A stretch of DNA of 64,000 bases from CAVYTF01 sp963771435 (lineage in GTDB: Bacteria; Bacteroidota; Bacteroidia; Chitinophagales; Chitinophagaceae). The stretch covers positions 1-64,000 of the forward strand of contig CAVYTF010000013.1 of the NCBI GenBank assembly GCA_963771435.1. The letters run 5' to 3'. Position 1 is the stretch's first letter. Each line of letters begins with the position of its first letter. The notes below the pieces were generated by a model. That model saw only the letters and a program-made list of their open reading frames with translations, was not told where the DNA came from and did not search any database. The position numbers and the translations under genes are program-made. This document shows, piece after piece, positions 33,244-43,039 of the stretch.

Positions 33244-33804
33244 ATGGTAACCGAACTTGATAAAAACACAGCATTGGTCCTGATAGACCTTCAAAAGGGC
33301 ATTGTAAAACAAACTCTTGCAAAACCGGTCAACGAAATATTAGATAATGTAGTAAAACTGGTGGCTGCATTCCGTAAAGCCAGCTTACCCATAGTAATCG
33401 TACATGTAAACCCCTCCGGTGCAGCATGGACAAAAGCACGAAAAGATGCAAAACAATCCCAGCAGCCACCCAAAGAAGACTGGACTGAAATCACCCCAGA
33501 AGTAATAACACAGCCCGATGATATTTTCATCACCAAACGTACTTGGGCAGCCTTTTATGAAACCCCCCTTGACGAAGAACTAAAGAAAAGAAATATAACA
33601 GGCATTGTCATTGGCGGCATTTCAACAAGCATAGGAGTAGAGGGAACAGCAAGGGAAGCAATGCAGCTTGGCTACAACATCACTTTTGCACAAGACGCCA
33701 TGACAGACATGATTGCAGAAGCCCACGAACGCAGCATAAAGTATATTTTCCCAAGAATAGGTGAAGTAGATGATACCGATAAGATTTTAGAGAAACTAGG
33801 ATAA
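33244..33804 (+). CDS. Isochorismatase-family hydrolase lacking the catalytic cysteine
   Basis: 186 aa. 'ALVLIDLQKGI' supplies the first catalytic Asp, 'FITKRTWAAF' the Lys, and 'VIGGISTSIGVEGTAREAMQLGY' the nucleophile loop. In cysteine hydrolases this loop reads ...CV..TAR; here Gly stands where Cys should be (SIGVEGTAR). True isochorismatases also lack the cysteine, so hydrolysis of a vinyl ether or an altered reaction is possible; nicotinamidase activity is unlikely. No isochorismate pathway genes are nearby. Confidence 0.82.
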   Translation: MVTELDKNTALVLIDLQKGIVKQTLAKPVNEILDNVVKLVAAFRKASLPIVIVHVNPSGAAWTKARKDAKQSQQPPKEDWTEITPEVITQPDDIFITKRTWAAFYETPLDEELKKRNITGIVIGGISTSIGVEGTAREAMQLGYNITFAQDAMTDMIAEAHERSIKYIFPRIGEVDDTDKILEKLG

Positions 33805-33924
33805 CTTTTCCGTTCTACATTCTTTTTCGTTAGCAACAAGGTACAAACATGTGTACTTTTTGTAATAAGCATCCATTTTAGCTATACCACGTATCATACT
33901 TCTTCCATTATAGTCTCGGTCAGG

Positions 33925-33970
33925 TTCCCAGTCAATGCCCACCTAATGTCCACTCAACCCCACTTATCCT
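33925..33970 (+). repeat. 11-bp-periodic dispersed repeat, copy 2
   Basis: Units TTCCCAGTCAA, TGCCCACCTAA, TGTCCACTCAA, CCCCACTTATC, matching copies at 16131-16185 and 63121-63176. The preceding bases TCGGTCAGG also match TCGGCTAGG of copy 3. Confidence 0.8.
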
Positions 33971-34054
33971 GTCGCCTCTAAAGCATTAGTTATGCCGGTA
34001 AGTTAAACGATCTTCTTTATCTTTATACCATCTAAACACTAAACTAACTGCCAT

Positions 34055-36220
34055 ATGAACAAGACAATAAGGCGACAGCTTTTCCCTCTCATCCTGTTAT
34101 GCACTGCCATTTCATGTTCCCGGCAGCAACCCTATAGCGATTGGAAAGTATACGGGGGCAATAAAGAGAGCAACCACTACTCTGCCTTAACCCAAATAGA
34201 TACAGCCAATGTAGCAAACTTGCAAGTCGCATGGGCCTACCATACTGGCGATGCGGACAGCATGACACAGATACAGGTAAACCCCATTGTAGTTGATAAT
34301 GTGCTGTATGGTGTTTCCCCCAAGCTAAAACTCTTTGCAGTAGATGCAGCCACAGGCGCTCCTAAATGGGTCTTTAACCCTGTTGATACCACAACAGGCA
34401 ACGTACATACAGGCAGGGGATATTTTCAACTCAATGTTTGCAGGGGCGTTACCTATTATACGGATGGTAAAGAGCAGAAGTACATCTTTTATTCTGCTAG
34501 CTCACAACTCTATTGTATTGATGCTATTACAGGCAAGCCAGTCGCAGGATTTGGCAACAATGGCAGGATAGACCTCCATAACGACCTTGGCATTGATGCA
34601 AAAAACATGTACGTTGCGTCCACTTCACCCGGCATTATTTATAAAGACCTCATCATTGTTGGCACCAGAGTATCGGAAGAAGCAGGCGCAGCACCCGGTC
34701 ACATAAGAGCTTACGATGTACACACAGGAAAGCTGCGCTGGATATTTCATACCATTCCCCAACCAGGAGAAGCAGGCTATGAATCGTGGGATGATAAAGA
34801 TGCATGGAAGCATACAGGGGGCGCTAATGCATGGTCTGGCTTCAGTATGGATGAAGAAAAAGGCATTGTGTTCGCACCAATGGGTTCAGCGTCCTATGAT
34901 TTTTATGGTGGCAAAAGAACTGGAAATGACCTCTATGCTAATTGCGAACTGGCGCTCGACGCCGCTACAGGTAAACAGCTATGGCATTATCAAACCGTCC
35001 ACCATGATCTGTGGGACAGGGATTTGCCTGCGCCACCTGTACTTGTAACCCTAACTAAAGATGGTAAGCAGATAGATGCATTGGCACAGATCACCAAAAC
35101 GGGCTTCATTTTTCTCTTGGACAGGACCACTGGCAAACCCCTCTATCCAGTTGTTGAAACACCTGTGCCTGCAGTAAGTGAACTGGCAGGAGAAAAGCCT
35201 TCTCCTACACAACCAATCCCCTCTTTACCCAAACCTTTTGTCAGGCAACACATCGGAGAGAACGACCTTAATACCAATATACCTGATTCTTCTTACCAGG
35301 ATATTAAAAAGAGGCTTTTGTCTTATAAGAGTGATAATATGTTTGAGCCGCCATCTAAAGAAGGCACTATTATTTTCCCGGGTTATGATGGTGGCGGAGA
35401 ATGGGGCGGCCCTTCATTTGATCCAGCCACTGACATATTGTATATTAATGCAAGCGAGATGGCATGGGTGCTAACTATGGTTGACATCAAGGATGCACCA
35501 ACCGCCACCGAAACCAACATTGAGGCTGGCAAAAGGCTATATTTCAGCACCTGTATGGCATGTCATGGCACAGAAAGGCAGGGTGGCGGCAATTACCCTT
35601 CCCTTATTAACGTCAATAAAAAGTACAATAAGGAAGCCTTTAAACAATTGCTAAGTTCAGGTAGAAGGATGATGCCCGCTTTTCCTCAGTTAACTGATGG
35701 TGAAAAAATCGCTCTCGCTTCGTTTATATTAGGCATAAAGTCTAAGCAAAACGCTAAGTTCATTGCTCCGCGAAAAGCAGAAGACCCTTACCTCAAAATG
35801 CCTTATACTGCTACGGGCTACAACAGGTTCTTGACCAAAGATGGCTTCCCCGCTATTGCACCACCGTGGGGAGTATTGAATGCCATAAACCTAAATACAG
35901 GAGAAGTAATATGGAAAGATACATTGGGGAATATTCCTGCGCTGAAAGCCAAAGGAATACATAGTGGCACAGAGAACTACGGAGGTTCAGTGGTCACCGC
36001 AGGCGGCCTCGTATTTATCGCTGCCACAAGCGACAGTAAGCTAAGGGCGTTTAATAAAAGAACAGGGCAATTGTTGTGGGAAACCGACCTGCCCGCATGT
36101 GGTTTTGCCACTCCATCCGTTTATAACGTGAATGGTAAGCAATTCTTGGTAATTGCATGTGGTGGTGGAAAGCTTAAGAAACGCAGCGGCGACACATATC
36201 TGGCGTTTGCGTTGAAGTAG
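34055..36220 (+). CDS. PQQ-dependent dehydrogenase (glucose dehydrogenase type) with inserted cytochrome c domain
   Basis: 721 aa lipoprotein (lipobox 'TAISC' near residue 22). The N-terminal 'DWKVYGGNKESNHYSALTQI' and the W-rich propeller blades ('GxLxWxxxxxxHDLWDRDLPAPPVL', 'FIFLLDRTTGKPLYP') are the PQQ-enzyme signature. A c-type cytochrome is inserted in the propeller at about 485-570, with haem motif CMACH at residues 500-504 and a Met ligand in 'RRMMPAF'. The propeller then resumes ('LNTGEVIWKDTLGNIP', 'GQLLWETDLP'). It oxidises sugars or alcohols in the periplasm and passes electrons through its own haem. The substrate is not certain. No PQQ synthesis genes are in the window. Confidence 0.87.
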   Translation: MNKTIRRQLFPLILLCTAISCSRQQPYSDWKVYGGNKESNHYSALTQIDTANVANLQVAWAYHTGDADSMTQIQVNPIVVDNVLYGVSPKLKLFAVDAATGAPKWVFNPVDTTTGNVHTGRGYFQLNVCRGVTYYTDGKEQKYIFYSASSQLYCIDAITGKPVAGFGNNGRIDLHNDLGIDAKNMYVASTSPGIIYKDLIIVGTRVSEEAGAAPGHIRAYDVHTGKLRWIFHTIPQPGEAGYESWDDKDAWKHTGGANAWSGFSMDEEKGIVFAPMGSASYDFYGGKRTGNDLYANCELALDAATGKQLWHYQTVHHDLWDRDLPAPPVLVTLTKDGKQIDALAQITKTGFIFLLDRTTGKPLYPVVETPVPAVSELAGEKPSPTQPIPSLPKPFVRQHIGENDLNTNIPDSSYQDIKKRLLSYKSDNMFEPPSKEGTIIFPGYDGGGEWGGPSFDPATDILYINASEMAWVLTMVDIKDAPTATETNIEAGKRLYFSTCMACHGTERQGGGNYPSLINVNKKYNKEAFKQLLSSGRRMMPAFPQLTDGEKIALASFILGIKSKQNAKFIAPRKAEDPYLKMPYTATGYNRFLTKDGFPAIAPPWGVLNAINLNTGEVIWKDTLGNIPALKAKGIHSGTENYGGSVVTAGGLVFIAATSDSKLRAFNKRTGQLLWETDLPACGFATPSVYNVNGKQFLVIACGGGKLKKRSGDTYLAFALK

Positions 36221-36255
36221 TAGTAAGAAGAATATATTAAGTTTGACTGATGCTC

Positions 36256-36849
36256 TTATTTCAAGTCTTTCAACTTATCAAGGTCAATGGCTTTGGCGAA
36301 AGAAGTTAAATTATCAAGGCCGGTATTTTGTCCTGAAATAGTTACCCAAAAACGGTCTGCATACACAAAGCTTTCTGTATATTTTTTATTATTCTTCTCA
36401 AATTCTTCCAGTGATTTGGTTCCCATAAAATCAACTGATTTGGTATAGCCATTATCATCCTCCCTTTCAACGCTCATTTTTGTAAGAAAGCTCATGGTAT
36501 AAAATGAAGACCCAGCCTGGCCGGCACAATCATAAACAGCGATCGTATAGTTGGTAGTATCGTCTTTTTTATATTCAGCATTACCGATGGCATAACCAAG
36601 TGGATTGGCCACTTCAAATGAAGAACGGTTAATACCCATAACAGTTTGAGGAAAAAATGATTTTAAAGCATCGGTGCTTAGAGGTGTCAGTTTCTTTAAT
36701 TCCTCTGCTCTTTTTTGATTGTCCCCTTCATTTTGCTGGATGGCTGAAACAATAGATGGCGCCGATACTCCTGCATTGTCTTTAGGAGCTATATGGCATG
36801 ATGTTGCCAAAATAATAACGGTACTGCATAATAAAATTATCTTTTTCAT
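36256..36849 (-). CDS. Hypothetical lipoprotein
   Basis: 197 aa with a lipoprotein signal ('IILLCSTVIILATSC', lipid Cys near residue 18). The mature part has no recognised domain and looks alpha/beta ('TNYTIAVYDCAGQAGSSFYTMSFLTKM'). Similar 'hypothetical lipoproteins' are common in Chitinophagaceae. It is convergent with the PQQ dehydrogenase and 55 bp upstream of the MFS stop; no shared function is evident. Confidence 0.65.
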   Translation of the reverse strand: MKKIILLCSTVIILATSCHIAPKDNAGVSAPSIVSAIQQNEGDNQKRAEELKKLTPLSTDALKSFFPQTVMGINRSSFEVANPLGYAIGNAEYKKDDTTNYTIAVYDCAGQAGSSFYTMSFLTKMSVEREDDNGYTKSVDFMGTKSLEEFEKNNKKYTESFVYADRFWVTISGQNTGLDNLTSFAKAIDLDKLKDLK

Positions 36850-36904
36850 GGTTTTGATTTAGACATTAAAAGTATAAAAATATTCCTGAACGTAGCAAAA
36901 TATT

Positions 36905-38254
36905 TTACTCCTTAGTTCTGATAACCAGTTTTGCACAGATTCCTGCCACAACCATAGATGCCCCGGCCAACCCAACAACGTTGATGGCTTTGTCGCCAAC
37001 AGCACTTAATGCAACACCACCCAGCAGGCCTGCAGCAATTTGAGGTATGGTAATGGTGGCGTTGAAAATGCCCATGTAAACGCCCGTTTGCTTCGGCGGC
37101 AACGTGGAAGAAAGGATGGCATAAGGTAAAGCAAGTATAGCTGCCCACGCAATGCCAACACCAAGCATGGGGATTAGCAGCAAGCTTTGATTCGTAATAA
37201 AAGTCATGGATGCCAGGCCAATGCCACCCGCAATAAGGCAAAGCATGTAGGTGTTTTTTCTGCCAAATTTGTTTGCAAGCGGCGTAAGCACAATGGAGAA
37301 CAGTGCCGCGATGATGCCGTAAGCTGCAGAAAGCACACCCGTCCAGTTACGCGCTGCATTGAAGTTTTCTGAAGTTGTATCGGTAGGTAGGCAATGCCAA
37401 ACCGTTTGGGCAATGCCGTTAGTGGTATATACCCACATTAAAAACAAGGCGAACCAGGAGAAAAATTGTGTCACCGCCAGTTGATACATAGTGGTGGGTA
37501 TATTTTTAAGCAAATCCCCAAAAGATTTTTTAGGCTCTTTTTCCTCAAGGTTATGGTATTTAGCATAATCCTTTGGAGGGTATTCCCTTGTGCGGAAGGC
37601 TGTCCACAAAACGGTCAACAGCAAAATGGCGCCCCCAATATAATAAGCCCATATAACTGTGGGCGCTACTTTATTGCCTGGAGAAGGTTTATTCGCCATG
37701 CCTGCCAATGTCAAAATGGTAGGAAGCAACGCTCCAAGCACACCACCCACATTTATCAAAAAAGTTTGAATTGAGTATCCAATATTTCTTTGGCTATCAG
37801 GAACCATATCGCTTACCAACCCGCGAAAAGGCTGCATGGTGATGTTGAAGGAAGTGTCCATTAGTAAGAGCATTGTAGCGCCAAAAAACACTGGCGGCAG
37901 CAACTGTGTGAAATGTTCTGAATTTGGCATAAAGAACATAGCTAGTGCAGAAACAACAGCACCGCCCAAAATAAACGGGATACGGCGGCCGAGTTTTGTC
38001 CATGTTTTATCACTTGAAAGGCCAACTATAGGTTGCACGATTAGCCCCGCAATTGGCGCAGCAAGCCAGAAATAGCTAAGGTTATGCACATCAGCGCCAA
38101 TAGCGGAAAGTATGCCACTGGTGTTGCTGGTTTGCAGAGAATATCCGATCTGCACACCAAGAAATCCAAAACTGATGTTCCATATCTGCCAAAAGCCAAG
38201 TTTTGGTTTTGCTACAGAACCTGCGGAAGATGTTGTGGGAGCTGAAACGGCCAT
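36905..38254 (-). CDS. MFS sugar transporter (SLC45/maltose-type)
   Basis: 449 aa from the ATG at 38254; the longer frame would add 20 residues that look like translated spacer. Twelve transmembrane segments. 'PIVGLSSDKTWTKLGRRIPFI' is the loop 2-3 MFS motif, 'QPFRGLVSDMVPDSQRNIGYSIQ' the family loop. Similar carriers sit in maltodextrin/glucan operons of Bacteroidota. It neighbours glgC, GH3 and branching-enzyme genes, which supports an oligosaccharide or glucose substrate; transport direction and substrate are inferred. Confidence 0.82.
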   Translation of the reverse strand: MAVSAPTTSSAGSVAKPKLGFWQIWNISFGFLGVQIGYSLQTSNTSGILSAIGADVHNLSYFWLAAPIAGLIVQPIVGLSSDKTWTKLGRRIPFILGGAVVSALAMFFMPNSEHFTQLLPPVFFGATMLLLMDTSFNITMQPFRGLVSDMVPDSQRNIGYSIQTFLINVGGVLGALLPTILTLAGMANKPSPGNKVAPTVIWAYYIGGAILLLTVLWTAFRTREYPPKDYAKYHNLEEKEPKKSFGDLLKNIPTTMYQLAVTQFFSWFALFLMWVYTTNGIAQTVWHCLPTDTTSENFNAARNWTGVLSAAYGIIAALFSIVLTPLANKFGRKNTYMLCLIAGGIGLASMTFITNQSLLLIPMLGVGIAWAAILALPYAILSSTLPPKQTGVYMGIFNATITIPQIAAGLLGGVALSAVGDKAINVVGLAGASMVVAGICAKLVIRTKE

Positions 38255-38311
38255 AAGCAATTGTTTAAATAAATGTTTAAGGGTGTAAAGTAAAGACAAT
38301 ATTAAAACGCA

Positions 38312-38345
38312 CAAAAAAAATCCCGCATTTTGCGGGACTTTTTTT
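38312..38345 (-). terminator. Strong terminator downstream of glgC
   Basis: Stem TCCCGCA / TGCGGGA with a 3-nt loop, flanked by A8 on one side and T7 on the other, so it could work in both directions. It lies 12 bp after the glgC stop. Confidence 0.85.
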
Positions 38346-38356
38346 AAGGTATAATT

Positions 38357-39640
38357 TTATATCACAAACCCGTCAGGTAAAACCGCTCCTTTTTTCACTA
38401 CCACAATTCCATCTTTAACTGTGTAAAGCATATGGTCTGTATTTTCAAGATGGGGGCCGCCATTGATGCGTACATCATTACCGATACGTGTGTTTTTGTC
38501 AATGATGGCATTTTTTACATAACACCTTTCCCCGATACCCAACTTGGGAATTCCCTTTGTGGCGTTTTTTTCCATTTCACCAAGTGTCTCATAATAATCA
38601 TTACCCATTATATAGGTGCTTACTACCGTAGTGCCATGCCCGATACGCGACCTGATGCCTACAACACAATTTTCTACCCGGCTTGCAAGTATAATAGAGC
38701 CCTCGGCTATCAACGTTTTTTCCAAAGTAGTGCCGCTTATTTTTGCAGGCGGCAACATGCGGGAGCGTGTATAAACCGCCTTGGTATTATCAAATAAATT
38801 AAATGGTGGAATGTCATCAGTCAATGCAAGATTGGCTTCAAAGAACGAAGATATATTACCAATATCAGTCCAGTAACCATCGTATTGGTAACTGATAACT
38901 TTATGTTTGTCAATAGAATCAGGAATGATTTCCTTGCCAAAATCGGTTGCATTAGGGTGCACATCTTTCAACAGATTATCCAGTACATCACGGTTAAAAA
39001 TATAAATACCCATAGAAGCGAGATATACTTTTCCCTGGTTGCGCATATCATCACCGGTATCGCTCACCCAGTCAACAAGCAATTCTGATTTTGGTTTTTC
39101 AATAAAGGATGAAATATAATGCTCGCTGTCAGTTTTCATGATGCCGAAATCAGTCGCTTCCTCTGCAGGCACAGGGATAGTAGCAATGGTAATATCTGCG
39201 CCCTTTTGGCGATGATTATTTATCATTTCTGCAAAATCCATTTGATACAATTGGTCGCCGCTCAATATCAGCACAAACTCATACTCATTGTTATGAATGT
39301 GCCGCAATGATTGGCGTACCGCATCAGCAGTTCCCTGGTACCACCCTGGGTTATCGGGTGTTTGCTCAGCAGCAAGTATATCAACAAAACCGGTGCTGAA
39401 CGCGCTGAAATGATAAGTGTTTTTAATGTGCTTGTTTAATGATGCAGAATTAAACTGCGTCAGCACAAACATTCGTTGGATATTTGAATTGATACAGTTG
39501 CTGATAGGTATATCAACAAGGCGGTATTTGCCTGCAATAGGCACTGCAGGTTTAGAACGGCTCGCAGTCAATGGGTACAGCCTTGTACCTGCGCCCCCGC
39601 CAAGTATTACAGCAACAACGGATTCTGATAAGGTAGGCAT
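38357..39640 (-). CDS. glgC: Glucose-1-phosphate adenylyltransferase
   Basis: 427 aa, full length. It makes ADP-glucose from ATP and glucose-1-phosphate, the first committed step of glycogen synthesis. 'ILGGGAGTRLYPLTASRSKPAVPIAG' (in parts, residues 12-38) is the nucleotidyltransferase site, 'ILSGDQLYQMDF' the acidic metal site, 'SFIEKP' and the C-terminal left-handed beta-helix the regulatory domain. It is followed by glgA, with glgB further on in the window, so the classic pathway is encoded here, not in one operon. Confidence 0.95.
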   Translation of the reverse strand: MPTLSESVVAVILGGGAGTRLYPLTASRSKPAVPIAGKYRLVDIPISNCINSNIQRMFVLTQFNSASLNKHIKNTYHFSAFSTGFVDILAAEQTPDNPGWYQGTADAVRQSLRHIHNNEYEFVLILSGDQLYQMDFAEMINNHRQKGADITIATIPVPAEEATDFGIMKTDSEHYISSFIEKPKSELLVDWVSDTGDDMRNQGKVYLASMGIYIFNRDVLDNLLKDVHPNATDFGKEIIPDSIDKHKVISYQYDGYWTDIGNISSFFEANLALTDDIPPFNLFDNTKAVYTRSRMLPPAKISGTTLEKTLIAEGSIILASRVENCVVGIRSRIGHGTTVVSTYIMGNDYYETLGEMEKNATKGIPKLGIGERCYVKNAIIDKNTRIGNDVRINGGPHLENTDHMLYTVKDGIVVVKKGAVLPDGFVI

Positions 39641-39835
39641 AGTTTATTTATTAATAGTTAGTAATTTAAAATGAAAATTATAGTATATTTTTTTGTTGCG
39701 GAATAAAGTATTTGTAAATTTTAAATTTATTATTTTAATTAAATCATTTGGGGATGGCATAGTATCACTTTTGGCTTTTATAATTAAGCATCGTTTTAAA
39801 TTTCTTTCCGCCTGTTTCCCTACTCTTATCACACC

Positions 39836-39890
39836 CTTATACCAGACTTATACTGTAGTTATACTGATGTTATACTGTACTTATACTGCT
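39836..39890. repeat. 11-bp tandem array (five units)
   Basis: Five units in exact register: CTTATACCAGA, CTTATACTGTA, GTTATACTGAT, GTTATACTGTA, CTTATACTGCT. It sits in the 348-bp glgC-glgA gap, which otherwise holds only AT-rich sequence. Confidence 0.9.
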
Positions 39891-39988
39891 TTACCTTCAT
39901 GCCAAAGCTATGGTACATCCGTTCCACATCCCTGTCAACGCCCCTCCACGCCTCTTAATTTCTCAATACTCCCCTTTCCCTAAGAATT

Positions 39989-41404
39989 TCATCTCAGGCT
40001 CTCATACACATTTATATACTGCTGCACTGCATTTTCCCAACTGTTATCTATCTTCATCATACGGTTGCGCATCCACGTTAGGTGCACTTTATCTTTAAAA
40101 ACCTCTATCGCTCTTCCGATGGAATAAGTAACGTCCCCAACACTTGCATTATTAAACCTTATACCCCATCCCTGGAAATCCCCCATATCAACAACAGTAT
40201 CTTTCAATCCTCCCGTACTTCTTACTACAGGCACAGTACCATATTGCATAGCATACATCTGGTTTAGCCCGCAGGGCTCTACGCGGCTTGGCATCAGCAG
40301 GAAGTCCGCCCCTGCATACATAACGTGGCTCAGTGTTTCATTATATCCTATCACCGCATTATACCCTCCGGGAAAATAATTAATGAACTGAGAAAGCTGC
40401 CACTCCACATGAGGGTCTCCGCTGCCAAGTATTAAAAAGTTTACATTGGCTTCAAAACTATACATACAGGATAGTATTGCGTCAGGCAATATATCTGCAG
40501 CCTTTTCACCCACTAATCTTCCAATAAAAACCACCAATGGTTTAGCAATATCAAGGTTAAACCTGTCGCACAATATCTTTTTATTCGCAAGCTTTCCTTT
40601 ATCCACATCTTCATTGGTAAAATGTTCAGTAAGGTAGGTATCCGTTTCGGGGTCCCATACATCTGCATCAATGCCATTTAATATGCCGATACATTTTCCT
40701 TTCTCATATTCAAACAGAGCTTCCAGCCCGTTTGAATTATATTTCAACTCATCCAAATAACTCCAGCTTACAGTCGTTACCTGCCATGCATTCTTTACTG
40801 CTGATGCCAATGGATTAATGTTGTTCTTCCATTCAAGCAAACCTGATTTCCATGAGTCGTAGCGCGGTATATAAATGCTTTTGTCCATACCCATCCATCC
40901 CTGGTATTGCGCGTTGTGTATAGTAAAAACAGAAGGTATACCTGCAAGTGAATTATAATCGTAACAATACTTCATCATAAAAGGTATCAGCCCTGTATGA
41001 TGGTCGTGGCAGTGAACAATATCAGGCTTTTGTTGCCATTGGCTAAGCCAGTTAACAACAGCGATTTGGAAAGAAACGAACCTTTCATTATCATCACTAT
41101 AGCCATACACCTTATCGCGGTCAAGCAATCCGTTAATGTCAACTAAGTATAAATCAAAGCCAAGCTTACTGCTTTTTTCTTTTATCACGGTAAAGTCAAA
41201 CCATTTATCAGCAAGGTTTGTACGCCCTTTAAAATCAACCACCCAGTCATTTTCATACAAAAACTTGGTGCGGTACATAGGCATTACCACTTTGGCAACA
41301 TGCCCCATTTTGTTTTGATATTTTGGCAATGCGCCTACCACATCGCCAAGGCCACCTGCCTTTGCTACGGGGTAACATTCTGCGCTAACGTGTATTATTT
41401 CCAT
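39989..41404 (-). CDS. glgA: Glycogen synthase (ADP-glucose type)
   Basis: 471 aa from the ATG at 41404, which begins 'MEIIHVSAECYPVAKAGGLGDV', the normal GT5 start; the 21 upstream residues are spacer. It transfers glucose from ADP-glucose to the glucan. 'AKAGGLGDVV' binds ADP-glucose, 'FTIHNAQYQGWMG' and the C-terminal 'PSRVEPCGLNQMYAMQYGTVP' carry the catalytic Glu-containing loop. Length is typical. It is 348 bp upstream of glgC in the same direction. Confidence 0.95.
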   Translation of the reverse strand: MEIIHVSAECYPVAKAGGLGDVVGALPKYQNKMGHVAKVVMPMYRTKFLYENDWVVDFKGRTNLADKWFDFTVIKEKSSKLGFDLYLVDINGLLDRDKVYGYSDDNERFVSFQIAVVNWLSQWQQKPDIVHCHDHHTGLIPFMMKYCYDYNSLAGIPSVFTIHNAQYQGWMGMDKSIYIPRYDSWKSGLLEWKNNINPLASAVKNAWQVTTVSWSYLDELKYNSNGLEALFEYEKGKCIGILNGIDADVWDPETDTYLTEHFTNEDVDKGKLANKKILCDRFNLDIAKPLVVFIGRLVGEKAADILPDAILSCMYSFEANVNFLILGSGDPHVEWQLSQFINYFPGGYNAVIGYNETLSHVMYAGADFLLMPSRVEPCGLNQMYAMQYGTVPVVRSTGGLKDTVVDMGDFQGWGIRFNNASVGDVTYSIGRAIEVFKDKVHLTWMRNRMMKIDNSWENAVQQYINVYESLR

Positions 41405-41437
41405 GTGAAAAAAGCAATCTGGTTTAAGTAATCGGAA

Positions 41438-41468
41438 ACAATATAGGAAGGTTTCTGAAATGAACAAA
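41438..41468 (-). promoter_or_regulatory. Candidate glgA promoter
   Basis: On the minus strand TTTG, 19 bp, TATATTGT (one shift from TAnnTTTG), 34 bp before the glgA ATG. The opposite strand carries the divergent MFS gene 84 bp further. Confidence 0.4.
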
Positions 41469-41551
41469 AAAGATTTAAAATTTTCTGCTTCGGTAAAACT
41501 TATTATTTTACACGCGCATTTATTTTTTTATCAAAAACAACAACGATAGCC

Positions 41552-43000
41552 ATGAATCAAAAAACTAACTGGACACAATTCGGAACCCTCATTATTGTAT
41601 TTTTCTTTTGGGGTTTTGTTGCCGCCAGCAACGATATTCTTATTCCTGTTTTCAAAAAAGCATTTAGCCTTTCTCAGGCGCAAAGCCAAATGGTATCTTT
41701 TGCTTTTTATGTTGCTTACACTGTTGGTTCTATCATTTATTTTTTAATTTCAAAGGGAATAAAAAGTGACGTGCTGAATAAGATCGGTTATAAGAACGGC
41801 ATTTGTTTAGGCCTTGTTATTTCGGCCGTAGGCACATTGCTTTTTTATCCGGCAGCCAACCAGGGTTCATTTGCATTAATGCTTAGCGGTTTGTTCATTG
41901 TTGGCCTTGGCTTTGCGTTACAGCAGATTGCAGCTAACCCTTTAGCAATAGTTTTAGGCGATCCTAAAACAGGTTCGCAACGGTTGAATGTAGGCGGCGG
42001 CATCAATAATTTTGGAACCACCATCGGGCCGCTATTAGTAAGCTTTGCCATTTTTGGAAGCGTTACAGCAAACAATTCCAATGCAAGCATCAGCAGCGTT
42101 AAAATTCCTTACCTCGTTATTGGCGCTGCATTTTTAGCTGTTGCATTATTCTTTAAGTTTTCTTCTTTACCTAATAAAATAAACCTTGATGCTGTGGCTG
42201 CGGAAGAGTCTGAAGACAACACTTTAGTGTTGCATAAGCCTTCTGTTTTTCAATATCCGCAGTTAATACTCGGCATGGTCGGTATTTTTGTTTACGTTGG
42301 CGTAGAAGTATCTACAGCAAGCAATTTGCCTGAATACATGCGCCAATATTTGCATACTCCCACTGACCAATTAGCTCCTTATGTTTCGCTGTATTGGGCA
42401 AGTTTAATGATGGGCCGCTGGACAGGCGCCGTTGGTGCATTCGACATTAATGCTGGCATAAAAAAAGTGATGCGCTTCTTAATGCCTTACCTCGCGTTCG
42501 GAGTTTTCTTAGGTGTAAATGCTATTGCACACCACGACATTCAACAGTTCTATATATATGCTTGTGTAATTGTTGCAATGATTGTCGGTGATATTTTAAG
42601 CAAAGGCAATCCTGCAAGAATGCTGTTGATCTTTGCATCAATGGGCATCACTGCTTTAATAATAGGAATGCTTACAACCGGCATGACAAGCGTGTTTGCG
42701 TTCATCAGCGTTGGCTTATTCTGCAGCACTTTATGGCCTTGCGTTTTCACACTTGCTGTAGCAGGTTTGGGCAAGCATACCAACGAAGGCAGCAGTTTAT
42801 TGATCATGATGATCATGGGCGGCGGTGTTATGAGTTTATTGCAGGGCTTCCTTGCATCAGACAATTTACTTGGCATCCATTACAGCTACGTTGTGGGCGT
42901 TTGCTGCTTTGCATACCTTGCCTTTTATGCCATCAGGTCTAAAGCTATTTTAAAGTCGCAGGGTATTGATTACGACGTAAAAGTCAGCGGCGGCCATTAA
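41552..43000 (+). CDS. FucP/GlcP-type MFS sugar transporter
   Basis: 482 aa with 12 predicted transmembrane helices. 'TQFGTLIIVFFFWGFVAASNDIL' (in parts) and the 'GLGFALQQIAANPLAIVLG' / 'QRLNVGGGINNFGTTIGPLL' loops are the signature of fucose/glucose/galactose H+ symporters of Bacteroidota. It lies 39 bp before the ROK kinase in the same direction, so an uptake-plus-phosphorylation unit for glucose is likely. It is divergent from glgA. Confidence 0.88.
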   Translation: MNQKTNWTQFGTLIIVFFFWGFVAASNDILIPVFKKAFSLSQAQSQMVSFAFYVAYTVGSIIYFLISKGIKSDVLNKIGYKNGICLGLVISAVGTLLFYPAANQGSFALMLSGLFIVGLGFALQQIAANPLAIVLGDPKTGSQRLNVGGGINNFGTTIGPLLVSFAIFGSVTANNSNASISSVKIPYLVIGAAFLAVALFFKFSSLPNKINLDAVAAEESEDNTLVLHKPSVFQYPQLILGMVGIFVYVGVEVSTASNLPEYMRQYLHTPTDQLAPYVSLYWASLMMGRWTGAVGAFDINAGIKKVMRFLMPYLAFGVFLGVNAIAHHDIQQFYIYACVIVAMIVGDILSKGNPARMLLIFASMGITALIIGMLTTGMTSVFAFISVGLFCSTLWPCVFTLAVAGLGKHTNEGSSLLIMMIMGGGVMSLLQGFLASDNLLGIHYSYVVGVCCFAYLAFYAIRSKAILKSQGIDYDVKVSGGH

Positions 43001-43039
43001 TAATAAATTCTCAATTATCCATTCTCAATTATAAATCGT

